From the NCBI GenBank assembly GCA_023228995.1, contig JALOAD010000095.1:1-6884 (forward strand): 6,884 nt of DNA. Direction: 5' to 3'. A model generated the notes under the pieces. That model searched no databases. It was not told where the DNA came from and saw nothing but the letters and a program-made list of their open reading frames with translations. Positions within the stretch are counted from its first letter, which is position 1; each line of letters opens with the position of its first letter. This document shows, one piece after another, positions 1 through 6,194 of the stretch. The position numbers and the translations under genes were made by a program. The stretch comes from JALOAD01 sp023228995 [NCBI: Candidatus Muiribacterium halophilum] (lineage in GTDB: Bacteria; Muiribacteriota; Muiribacteriia; Muiribacteriales).

Positions 1-13
1 TTTTAAGTTTTAA

Positions 14-26
14 TGTTCAGTGAACA
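14..26. promoter_or_regulatory. Perfect 13-bp palindrome TGTTCAGTGAACA
   Basis: TGTTCA and TGAACA are perfect inverted arms around a single central G, in an otherwise A/T-only stretch. The form fits the binding site of a dimeric regulator, but no gene start lies next to it inside the window. It could serve a gene beyond the left edge. It does not match the LexA boxes I know exactly. Confidence 0.25.
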
Positions 27-94
27 ATAATTTAGCCAAAAAAAATGTTTTTGAAGCTTTTTATTAAATTGATAATATAAAAAAAATAAAAAAC

Positions 95-127
95 AGATCC
101 CGGCTCAGAATTGTACCAGGATGACAG
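95..127. repeat. REP-like palindromic element, copy 1
   Basis: This 33-nt element matches 361-393 at 30 of 33 positions. Its arms ATCCCGG (97-103) and CCAGGAT form a 7-bp stem with one mismatch. Its 3' 28 bases (104-131) are identical to 397-424. It is much more GC-rich than its surroundings, as expected for a dispersed palindromic unit rather than local drift. Confidence 0.7.
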
Positions 128-181
128 ATTTAATAAGAATTTGTTAGAAAATTTTCAATTAAAATAAAGTATGAAGTAGTT

Positions 182-247
182 TCTGTAAACAAAAGCAAAA
201 AAAAATCTACTCGGTAACTTGAGTGAACGTTGCGAAGCATATAATAT
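182..247. repeat. 66-bp dispersed direct repeat, left copy
   Basis: This segment matches 6501-6566 at 63 of 66 positions in the same orientation, with no gaps. The differences are CG/AA at 212-213 and one G/A at 229. It includes a run of nine A and a GC-richer core around GTAACTTGAGTGAAC. Together the two copies enclose every gene in the window. It contains no open frame and no obvious terminal inverted repeats. It may be a MITE-like or other dispersed intergenic unit, or the boundary of a recombining block. Confidence 0.85.
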
Positions 248-278
248 ACGGATGTATTATAAGTGAGGAAGGTAATGA

Positions 279-304
279 GATATTTTATATGGATGTAAAA
301 TATC
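279..304. repeat. Hairpin with 9-bp perfect arms
   Basis: GATATTTTA (279-287) and TAAAATATC (296-304) are perfect inverted arms around an 8-nt loop. A run of eight T follows at 321-328, too far downstream for a classical terminator. The hairpin overlaps a seven-codon frame (275-298) preceded by GAGGAAGG. No gene follows on the plus strand, so neither an attenuator nor a terminator role is supported. Confidence 0.35.
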
Positions 305-360
305 GAATGGTACCGAATGATTTTTTTTGCGTTAATGTAACTATAAAAATATCAAAAGCG

Positions 361-393
361 AGATCCCGGCTCAGAATCATACCGGGATGACAG
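361..393. repeat. REP-like palindromic element, copy 2
   Basis: This is the best-preserved copy. ATCCCGG (363-369) pairs perfectly with CCGGGAT (382-388) around a 12-nt loop. It differs from the copy at 95-127 at three positions, and those changes restore the full stem pairing. A partial third copy follows after only three bases. Confidence 0.75.
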
Positions 394-396
394 TTT

Positions 397-424
397 CTCA
401 GAATTGTACCAGGATGACAGATTT
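397..424. repeat. REP-like element, truncated copy 3
   Basis: These 28 bases are identical to 104-131 but lack the 5' arm (AGATCCCGG), so this copy cannot form the hairpin alone. It sits directly behind copy 2, a head-to-tail arrangement. That suggests tandem duplication with truncation, or insertion of one unit into another. Confidence 0.7.
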
Positions 425-442
425 TTAATTTCCAATGTCCAA

Positions 443-459
443 CAATGTCGAATTAAAAG
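443..459. repeat. 17-bp repeat shared with right flank
   Basis: CAATGTCGAATTAAAAG occurs here and at 6600-6616 in the same orientation. In both flanks it lies downstream of the 66-bp repeat, 195 nt away here and 33 nt away on the right. This suggests a composite repeat whose left copy gained material, perhaps the REP-like units. Confidence 0.55.
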
Positions 460-475
460 AAAAAACTGTAAAGCT

Positions 476-519
476 GTGACAGATAAAGCGTGACATGTCA
501 CTTTGTGACATTAGTGACA
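476..519. promoter_or_regulatory. Cluster of GTGACA half-sites
   Basis: GTGACA occurs at 476-481, 490-495, 505-510 and 514-519, and its reverse complement TGTCAC at 496-501. This makes a perfect 12-bp palindrome (490-501) and a second inverted pair with a 3-bp spacer (496-510). Such clustering in an A/T-rich background resembles a multi-dimer operator. It lies beyond the 3' end of the histidine kinase, so no target gene is evident in the window. Confidence 0.35.
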
Positions 520-530
520 AAAACAAAGTC

Positions 531-540
531 ATACCGGTAT
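531..540. repeat. 10-bp palindrome ATACCGGTAT
   Basis: This is a perfect 10-bp palindrome just left of the histidine kinase 3' end. The preceding TC makes TCATACCGG, also found inside the REP-like copy at 378-386, so it may be a fragment of that element rather than a regulator site. Confidence 0.25.
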
Positions 541-639
541 ATAAATATCAACTAAAACTTCCTCAAAAAAGTGCATTTAAGATTCCCCAGTTTTTTTTAA
601 CATTATATTGATTTTTGTTTATTTAATCAGAAGACTCAA

Positions 640-3006
640 TTATTTATTAATATAATCTTTTAACGGTAAATATACTTTAAATTCCGAACCTTTATCAATT
701 TCTGATTGCACTTTTATAAATCCTCCCAATAATTCAGCCAGTTTTTTTGATATCGAAAGACCTAAACCTAATCCACCATATTTTTTGGAAATTGAAGAAT
801 CTGCCTGAGAGAATTTTTCAAAAATTTTATCAATATCATTTGCTTTAATACCTATTCCTGTATCTTTTGTTGAAAAAACAACATAATTACCTTCTATTAA
901 AACTTCAAATTCAATCTTTCCTATTTTGGTAAATTTAAGTGAATTTGTCAAAATATTTATAAGTATTTGCTTAAGTCTAACAGAATCTGTAATTATAATA
1001 ATCTCTTTATCTGGATATTTTACAATAAATTCTACTTCATCAAGCTCAACTCGTGGTTTAAATATTTTTTCAACTTCTTTAATTATTTTTTTTACTTCAA
1101 CAGGCTCAGGATAAGTTTCAATTATTCCAGTCTCGAATCTTGAAACATCTAAAATATCATTTATTAAATTTAATAGATAATTTGCTGAATTATTAATTAC
1201 TCCAACATAATCTGAAATTTTTGGCGGTAAATCTTTCTCATAAAGCATTAATTCTGAAAATCCAATTATAGCAGTCATTGGAGTCCTAAGTTCATGAGTA
1301 ACGCTTGCAACAAATTCAGATTTGATTTTATCAGCTTTTTCAGCTTTTTCTTTAGCTTTTATAAGTTCATCTTCTTTAAGAACTATTTCTGTAATATCCT
1401 CCGCAATTCCAATCGCTCTATCAGGATTTCCTTCCGAATCATATATTATCTGTCCAAAATTTCTTAACCACAAAGTTTTATTATCATCATTTACAATTCT
1501 ATGTTTAAATCTCAAATTCCCTTTAGAATTTTTTAAAGCAAGTTTAAGTGAATTAACAAGATTACAATAATCTTCCTCAGGTATATATTTTCTCTTAAAA
1601 TCACCATAATCACTAAATAAACCCCAACGAGTTCCGAATTTAAAACCAAATTCTTCAGATAAATAAATTGAATTTTCTTTAAAACAATAATCCCAAGGAC
1701 CTATTTCAGAGGATTTAATAGCAATTTCAAATTTCTTTTTAGCTAAAATAAGCTTTTCTTCACTTGCAACTCTACTATCTATTGATTTATTCCATTGTTC
1801 AGCTATTGAATAAAATTCTTTAAATTTAATTTTATTTTTATCTTTGAATTTTTTATTTTTTTCAAATAAACAAACAATGTCCAAACAGAATTTTTTTAAA
1901 GGTTTAATAAGCCAAAATTCTAAAATTAAAAAAATTGAAAATATAATTAAAAATACCAGAATTATTATTAAAGGATTTTTTCCTCTGATATTGAAAAATC
2001 CTTTTACAGCATTATCTGTTAACTTATCCAAGCTTTCAGTAAAATATGAATTTAAAATTATCCAATTCCATTCTCTAAATCTAATTATACTATTTAAAGT
2101 ATTACCATTATTATCATTTGCTTTATAATGAAATTTACCAATTTCAATAAACTCCTTACCAGTCATTGCATATTCAAAAAGATCATTCCAACTTTTTTGT
2201 GAATATACAGTTTTAAATTCTTTTCCAATAAAATCTGGAAGAAAATGTGATAAAATTATTCCATTATAATCAATTACTGTAAAATACGAATCTTTTCCAA
2301 TTAGCATATTACTTATTTTTTTAGATATATCATTTTTAAGTTCTTCTAAATATTTTTCCTCAGAAAAACCCATATATAAATACCAATCTTTATAATATAA
2401 TTTTTTTACTCTTCCATGAAAATTAATTTCCGTATGTTCTTTATTAATACTGCTTTTTACATAACCATCACCTTTTTCTATTAAAAATTTAATTTCATTA
2501 TTAATTAATATTTGTTTTTCATTATAAAATTCCTGAGTAAAATATGATTTACAATCTGGAAAATCAACGCATAAAATAATATTTCCTTTAGTATCAGCAA
2601 TATGAACCGTTGTATTTTTTTTATTTGTATAGAATTTTTTTATAACTATGCATAAATTCGATTTTAATTCTTCATTACTTATATTTTTGGAATTTTTAAT
2701 AATTTCAGAAAGAAGTAAATGCAAATTTTCAATATCATTTTTTAACTCAATACCCATTTGTTCTCTTAAACTATTTTGTTTTAAATTGATATAACTAACA
2801 AGTTCTAATGCTTGCTCTTTCATAAAAAGCTTTTTATATGATTTTAAATCTTCTTTTATTATTATATTAGCTTTCTTTATATTAAAATTATCAATACAAT
2901 AGAAAAAAATAACTGTGAAAAGAAATGAAAAAAATAGTATTATAGTATTGAGTATAAGAAGTTTATTAATAAAGCTATATTTTTTCGAGTTAATATTCAT
3001 AAGCAT
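640..3006 (-). CDS. Membrane Cache-HAMP-PAS sensor histidine kinase
   Basis: The gene encodes a complete 788-residue inner-membrane sensor kinase that should autophosphorylate on histidine and pass the phosphate to an unidentified response regulator. Membrane helices lie at about 14-37 and 345-366. The roughly 300-residue external part between them looks like tandem Cache folds (138-220 and 237-322, each ending in a Trp-containing strand), which usually bind small ligands. A degenerate HAMP-like linker (about 367-411) leads to a PAS/PAC domain (about 425-541) and a short coiled coil. The DHp helix carries the H-box with His571 in SVTHELRTPM. The ATPase domain has the N-box (Asn684, Asn688), DTGIGI (715-720), the F-box IFEKFSQAD (728-736) and GGLGLGL (744-750), so catalysis looks intact. 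There is no receiver domain and no adjacent regulator, making it an orphan kinase. Start: ATG at 3006 or the in-frame ATG at 3000; neither has a Shine-Dalgarno. The ligand is unknown. Confidence 0.95.
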   Translation of the reverse strand: MLMNINSKKYSFINKLLILNTIILFFSFLFTVIFFYCIDNFNIKKANIIIKEDLKSYKKLFMKEQALELVSYINLKQNSLREQMGIELKNDIENLHLLLSEIIKNSKNISNEELKSNLCIVIKKFYTNKKNTTVHIADTKGNIILCVDFPDCKSYFTQEFYNEKQILINNEIKFLIEKGDGYVKSSINKEHTEINFHGRVKKLYYKDWYLYMGFSEEKYLEELKNDISKKISNMLIGKDSYFTVIDYNGIILSHFLPDFIGKEFKTVYSQKSWNDLFEYAMTGKEFIEIGKFHYKANDNNGNTLNSIIRFREWNWIILNSYFTESLDKLTDNAVKGFFNIRGKNPLIIILVFLIIFSIFLILEFWLIKPLKKFCLDIVCLFEKNKKFKDKNKIKFKEFYSIAEQWNKSIDSRVASEEKLILAKKKFEIAIKSSEIGPWDYCFKENSIYLSEEFGFKFGTRWGLFSDYGDFKRKYIPEEDYCNLVNSLKLALKNSKGNLRFKHRIVNDDNKTLWLRNFGQIIYDSEGNPDRAIGIAEDITEIVLKEDELIKAKEKAEKADKIKSEFVASVTHELRTPMTAIIGFSELMLYEKDLPPKISDYVGVINNSANYLLNLINDILDVSRFETGIIETYPEPVEVKKIIKEVEKIFKPRVELDEVEFIVKYPDKEIIIITDSVRLKQILINILTNSLKFTKIGKIEFEVLIEGNYVVFSTKDTGIGIKANDIDKIFEKFSQADSSISKKYGGLGLGLSISKKLAELLGGFIKVQSEIDKGSEFKVYLPLKDYINK

Positions 3007-3010
3007 TTAT

Positions 3011-3039
3011 ATTGTATATGTTAAAATATAAAAAGTGAA
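3011..3039 (-). promoter_or_regulatory. Candidate promoter of the histidine kinase
   Basis: On the minus strand, TTCACT (3034-3039, 4/6 to the -35 consensus) and TACAAT (3011-3016, 5/6 to the -10) are spaced 17 bp. The -10 ends only four bases before the ATG at 3006, so a transcript from here would be leaderless or nearly so. That would agree with the missing Shine-Dalgarno. The assignment is by eye in A/T-rich DNA, where chance matches are common. Confidence 0.35.
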
Positions 3040-3045
3040 GAGGAG
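3022..3045 (+). promoter_or_regulatory. TerB-like gene ribosome site and possible -10
   Basis: AGGAG at 3041-3045 sits five bases before the ATG at 3051 and clearly sets that start. TAAAAT (3022-3027) is a possible -10, but no convincing -35 lies upstream, where the sequence already runs into the divergent kinase start. Only 44 bp separate the two divergent start codons, so their promoters must overlap and the two transcripts may be co-regulated. Confidence 0.5.
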
Positions 3046-3050
3046 AATTT

Positions 3051-3512
3051 ATGAATTTTTTAGATATTATAAAAAAAAGTCTTAATATCGACAATAACAA
3101 CATCGAGGTAGATAAAAATAAAAATACTGATTACAATTTATCTCTTGGAGTACTAATGTACCTAGTTGCAATTTCTGATGAAAAACTTACTGAAGACGAA
3201 AAGCTAGAAATAATAAGAATTCTTGAAAAAAGAAATATTGACATTCCTAATAAAATCTTTGATATATTCAAAGAAAAAGAAAAAAACAGCGTTGATATTT
3301 ATTCTTTTACAACTGATATAAATCCAATATTTAATAGACAAGAAAAAATTAAACTCATTGAAGATTTATTTAAAGTCGCATGTTCAGATAATAAATTATC
3401 TTCCAGTGAAATCGAAACAATTCGTACAATATCAACTCTTTTTCATCTTTCACACGATGAATTTATAAATGCTAAAGTAAAAATAATTGATAAAACAGGT
3501 TGTAGAATTTAA
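3051..3512 (+). CDS. TerB-like (TerB/DjlA-type) acidic helical protein
   Basis: This 153-residue soluble protein resembles the TerB family, an all-helical fold with acidic, probably metal-binding loops. Two equivalent motifs are visible: ISDEKLTEDE (41-50) and CSDNKLSSSE (111-120). Both have the Asp-x-x-Leu-x-x-x-Glu spacing followed by a helix, as expected for the internal repeat of TerB. The end FHLSHDEF (131-138) also fits the family, as does the short amphipathic N-terminus. The name comes from tellurite resistance, but family members occur in stress-response and DNA-processing contexts, so a tellurite role should not be assumed. Its stop overlaps the helicase start by one base (TAATG), so the two are probably translated together. 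The start is set by AGGAG five bases upstream. Family assignment is from motifs by eye; the exact role is inferred. Confidence 0.75.
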   Translation: MNFLDIIKKSLNIDNNNIEVDKNKNTDYNLSLGVLMYLVAISDEKLTEDEKLEIIRILEKRNIDIPNKIFDIFKEKEKNSVDIYSFTTDINPIFNRQEKIKLIEDLFKVACSDNKLSSSEIETIRTISTLFHLSHDEFINAKVKIIDKTGCRI

Positions 3513-5722
3513 TGGAAACTATTAAAAGTAAAATACGTTGGGTAATATTTAAAAAAGAAAATTTTTACATATTAGACTTAAACGATGGAATTAAAGCTAA
3601 AGGTAATATATATGATAATATGAACGGTGATATTAGAGGTTTAGAATATTCTTTTTCAGGCGAATGGACTCAGGATAAATACGGCAAAATCTTCAAATTT
3701 GAACAGGCAAAAATGGAAGATAATAATATTTTTTTCTTTTTAACTTCTATTGTTAAAGGAATTGGTGAAAATTATGCAACATTACTTTTAGAAAAATTCG
3801 GAGATGATATTGAAGAAATAATCGAAAAAACTCCTTGGAAACTTTCAGAAGTTCCTGGAGTTGGTCAAAAACGAATTCAAAAAATAGTAAAAAGCTGGAA
3901 TGAACATTCTCAAATGAAAAAATTAGCTGATTATTTATCAAATACAGGGGTAAATGCCGGAATAATCTCCAAAATCTTTGATACATTCAGAGAAAATAGT
4001 GTTAATACAGTAAAAGAAAATCCGTATATAATAACTACAATTCAAGGTATAACTTTCCCAATAGCTGATAGAATTGCTTTAAGAACAGGTTTTGATTTTT
4101 TATCTGAAAAACGAATATTTTCAGCCGTAGAACATGTATTTAGAACAATTTCTTATGACAAAGGTGATACATGGCTAAATAAAGATGAAATAATAAAATA
4201 CTCAACAAATCTTTTAGGATTTTCATTTGATGAAATCGACTCAATTAATTTAGTATTAAAAAATAACACTGATTTAATTTCAGTTGATGAGAAAATAACT
4301 TTAAAAGGTATTTACTCTTGGGAAAAAACAATATTTAGATTTTTTAAAGAAAATTATAAATTATCAATCTTTTCAACCAGTGAAGTGGAAAATTATATTA
4401 TAGAATTTGAAAAAGATAATAATATAAAACTTTCTTTTGAGCAAAAAAAAGCAATTTACTGTTCAACAGATAATAAAATCTCAGCTTTGACAGGTTATGC
4501 TGGAACTGGTAAAACAACAGTTGCAAGAGCTATTCTTAATGTTTTATCTTTTAAATTTCATTCAAGTATAGCTGGTTGTGCAATGAGTGGAATTGCAGCA
4601 AGAAGACTTCAAACTCTCACTGGATTTCCTTGTTTTACAATACATTCACTGCTTGGATTTGATGGAAACGATTTTTCATATAACAGATTCAATCCATTAG
4701 AATATGATGTAATTATACTTGACGAAGCAGCAATGGTAAATTCAGAATTATTATATAATCTCATAACAGCTTTAATGCCAGATACTATTTTTATAATGAT
4801 AGGTGATGATGCACAGCTTCCACCAATAGGTCCTGCAAATGTATTTTCAGATGTAATTCAAAAAAAATTAATACCATATATAAAACTTGAAAAAATATTT
4901 AGACAGCATGAAGATAGTGTTATAAATATTTTTGCAACTGAAATCAGACATACAAGAATTCCAAATAATTTTGATTCAACGCATTTAGATTGGTTTTTCA
5001 AGAACATTTCAATATCAGAAGATTGTTTAATGCAAATGCCTAAATCTGAAGCAAGAAGATATAATAATGAAAAAATACTATGTTATTTTAAAAAAATATG
5101 TAAAGATTATTATAAAAAAGGAATTGAAAACAGATTCACAGGAATTCAGATACTTTCACCTCAAAAAAAAGGAATTCTTGGAACTGAAAATCTTAATTAT
5201 GAACTTTCAAACATATTTAATCCAAGACATATAATATCTGATAAAAATAAAATAATTAAAAATAATAAAACATTTGCATGCGGTGATAAAGTTGTTCATC
5301 TCAAAAACAGCGATAAAAAAGTATGGGAAGATATTTGGGATTGGAAAAACAGTAGATCAGATACATCTTGTGTTAAAAGAATATTTAACGGAACTATTGG
5401 AATTATTGAAAAGATTGAAAGCGGTAATATTTATGTTCAATCAATAATGGATGAAATTATAGAATATAGTCCAATAGAATTAGATGATATACTTGATTTA
5501 GCTTATGCACTTACAATACATAAATCACAAGGATCTGAATTTGAAATAGTAATAATTCCTGTTACTTCAAGTCATAAAATAATGCTTGATAATCAACTTA
5601 TGTACACAGCAATAACCAGAGCTAAAAAAGGATTGATTTTATGTGGTGAAAAAGATGCTTTTGTATATTCTTGTATGAATGATTCAAAAAAATTCAGAAA
5701 TACATGGTTGTCACTTTTCTAA
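3512..5722 (+). CDS. recD2: RecD2-type SF1B DNA helicase
   Basis: The gene encodes a 736-residue ATP-dependent 5'-3' DNA helicase of the RecD2 type, the form found without RecBC. An OB-like N-terminal domain (about 1-68, with GEWTQDKYGKIFKFE at 50-64) precedes helix-hairpin-helix segments (80-125, including VPGVGQKRI at 114-122). Motor motifs follow in order: Q-like LSFEQKKAI (307-315), Walker A GYAGTGKTT (328-336), Walker B IILDEAAM (401-408), motif III GDDAQLPPIG (431-440), IFRQ (462-465), HKSQGSEF (670-677) and motif VI YTAITRAKKG (698-707). All expected residues are present and the length is normal for the family, so it should be active. No Shine-Dalgarno precedes the ATG; it overlaps the TerB stop by one base, implying coupled translation. 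In RecD2 proteins of other bacteria the role is DNA repair or replication-stress processing. Here the TerB partner suggests a specialised version. Confidence 0.93.
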   Translation: METIKSKIRWVIFKKENFYILDLNDGIKAKGNIYDNMNGDIRGLEYSFSGEWTQDKYGKIFKFEQAKMEDNNIFFFLTSIVKGIGENYATLLLEKFGDDIEEIIEKTPWKLSEVPGVGQKRIQKIVKSWNEHSQMKKLADYLSNTGVNAGIISKIFDTFRENSVNTVKENPYIITTIQGITFPIADRIALRTGFDFLSEKRIFSAVEHVFRTISYDKGDTWLNKDEIIKYSTNLLGFSFDEIDSINLVLKNNTDLISVDEKITLKGIYSWEKTIFRFFKENYKLSIFSTSEVENYIIEFEKDNNIKLSFEQKKAIYCSTDNKISALTGYAGTGKTTVARAILNVLSFKFHSSIAGCAMSGIAARRLQTLTGFPCFTIHSLLGFDGNDFSYNRFNPLEYDVIILDEAAMVNSELLYNLITALMPDTIFIMIGDDAQLPPIGPANVFSDVIQKKLIPYIKLEKIFRQHEDSVINIFATEIRHTRIPNNFDSTHLDWFFKNISISEDCLMQMPKSEARRYNNEKILCYFKKICKDYYKKGIENRFTGIQILSPQKKGILGTENLNYELSNIFNPRHIISDKNKIIKNNKTFACGDKVVHLKNSDKKVWEDIWDWKNSRSDTSCVKRIFNGTIGIIEKIESGNIYVQSIMDEIIEYSPIELDDILDLAYALTIHKSQGSEFEIVIIPVTSSHKIMLDNQLMYTAITRAKKGLILCGEKDAFVYSCMNDSKKFRNTWLSLF

Positions 5723-5729
5723 TTTTTTT
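5686..5729. terminator. Bidirectional A/T-rich terminator at convergent 3' ends
   Basis: A9-type arms (5686-5694 with 5721-5729, nine pairs) and AGAAA/TTTCT (5696-5700 with 5716-5720) form a stem broken only by a bulged C at 5695, with a 15-nt loop. Each strand has a T-run on its downstream side. The structure straddles the helicase stop and the last codons of the convergent unknown gene, the right place to end both transcripts. The stem has a single G-C pair, so it is weak, and its strength is uncertain. Confidence 0.45.
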
Positions 5730-6050
5730 TAAAATTGAATTAATCTCATTAAAAGTTTGTTTGCATATAATATCATATTTAAATGCTCTTTGAGAAAAAA
5801 TCTGAATATGCCCAAAAACTACAGTTGATAAATCCAAAAATTCTTCATTATTTTTAAAATTATTTTTTACTATTTTATCATTATATTGTTCAATTATTTT
5901 TAATAATCTTTGTTTTTTAAAATTATTTTCAGAAATGTTATATATAAATACTAAATTTTTAGAAGTAGCTTTGAGTTTATACCAGAGATTTAAAAATCCT
6001 GAAGAATCACTAATAAATTTATTATAATCAAAAGAAAATTCACTTTGCAT
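5694..6050 (-). CDS. Hypothetical 118-residue protein, family not recognised
   Basis: I do not recognise this protein. It is 118 residues, predicted from composition to be mainly helical, rich in Lys, Asn, Phe and Ile, with no signal peptide or membrane span. Visible points are an aromatic N-terminal patch (FLNLWYKL, 19-26), single Cys96 and a basic tail (LKKIRK, 107-112). There is no HEPN-type RxxxxH motif and no clear four-helix-bundle S23 signature. Expression signals support a real gene: GGAG (6056-6059) sits five bases before the ATG, and a good promoter lies upstream. It converges on the helicase gene and overlaps it by 29 nt, and it diverges from the XRE regulator across 144 bp, so that regulator may control it. 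A partner to the regulator or a toxin-like product is conceivable but unsupported. Confidence 0.7.
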   Translation of the reverse strand: MQSEFSFDYNKFISDSSGFLNLWYKLKATSKNLVFIYNISENNFKKQRLLKIIEQYNDKIVKNNFKNNEEFLDLSTVVFGHIQIFSQRAFKYDIICKQTFNEINSILKKIRKVTTMYF

Positions 6051-6091
6051 TTTAACTCCAAATTGAAACCTCTGATTAAATTCTTGTTTTA

Positions 6092-6120
6092 ATTATAACT
6101 TACTTTTCATTTAAATTCAA
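6092..6120 (-). promoter_or_regulatory. Promoter of the 118-residue gene
   Basis: On the minus strand, TTGAAT (6115-6120) and a consensus TATAAT (6092-6097) are spaced exactly 17 bp. The predicted transcript would start near 6085, giving a leader of about 35 nt that contains GGAG at 6056-6059 before the ATG at 6050. This is the best promoter match in the window and the main reason to accept the gene. Confidence 0.6.
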
Positions 6121-6124
6121 TATA

Positions 6125-6153
6125 TTGTTTTTTAATTCATTTTATTGTATTAT
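6125..6153 (+). promoter_or_regulatory. Possible promoter of the XRE regulator
   Basis: TTGTTT (6125-6130, 3/6) and TATTAT (6148-6153, 5/6) are spaced 17 bp and would start transcription near 6160, about 35 nt before the ATG. The match is weak and the region is almost pure A/T. The inverted repeat at 6156-6184 would then lie over the transcription start, suiting autorepression. Confidence 0.3.
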
Positions 6154-6155
6154 TT

Positions 6156-6184
6156 TATATGGATATAGCATAAAAAACCATATA
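6156..6184. promoter_or_regulatory. Candidate XRE operator, TATATGG/CCATATA
   Basis: TATATGG (6156-6162) and CCATATA (6178-6184) are perfect 7-bp inverted arms with a 15-bp spacer. Their centres are 22 bp apart, close to two helical turns, so both face the same side of the DNA. The site ends ten bases before the regulator's start codon and lies between two divergent genes, typical for an autoregulated HTH repressor. TATATGG also occurs at 286-292 within a 14-bp match (281-294 with 6151-6164). Confidence 0.4.
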
Positions 6185-6194
6185 GAATATAATA

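Larger units (their letters stand above)
1..639. other. Gene-free left flank rich in small repeats
   Basis: I see no coding region in this stretch of about 640 bases. It holds three copies of a palindromic element (95-127, 361-393, 397-424), one copy of a 66-bp dispersed repeat (182-247), a 9-bp-arm hairpin at 279-304, a cluster of GTGACA half-sites (476-519), and short perfect palindromes at 14-26 and 531-540. The tiny frame at 275-298 is too short to call a gene. No strong GC-rich terminator is visible after the histidine kinase stop at 640. The repeat density suggests an intergenic repeat-accumulation zone or the edge of an accessory block. Confidence 0.7.

Noticed and set aside
275-298. 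Seven-codon frame MRYFIWM behind GAGGAAGG, overlapping a hairpin
   Set aside because: It looks like a leader peptide, but no plus-strand gene follows, so attenuation has no target. More likely a chance or decayed sequence.
561-600. Terminator after the histidine kinase
   Set aside because: Only A-run/T-run pairing (563-570 region with 591-598) is available, with no G-C pairs in the stem, too weak to support a call.
926-2128. Three plus-strand open frames of 62-94 codons inside the histidine kinase gene
   Set aside because: They lie antisense to an intact, motif-complete kinase and have low-complexity translations with no domain signal.
3051-3512. Tellurite resistance function
   Set aside because: The family name suggests it, but no other Ter genes (TerC, TerD, TerZ) are present, so the function cannot be inferred from the name.
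3753-3986. 77-codon minus-strand frame inside the helicase gene
   Set aside because: It is antisense to the helix-hairpin-helix coding region of RecD2, with no supporting expression signal.
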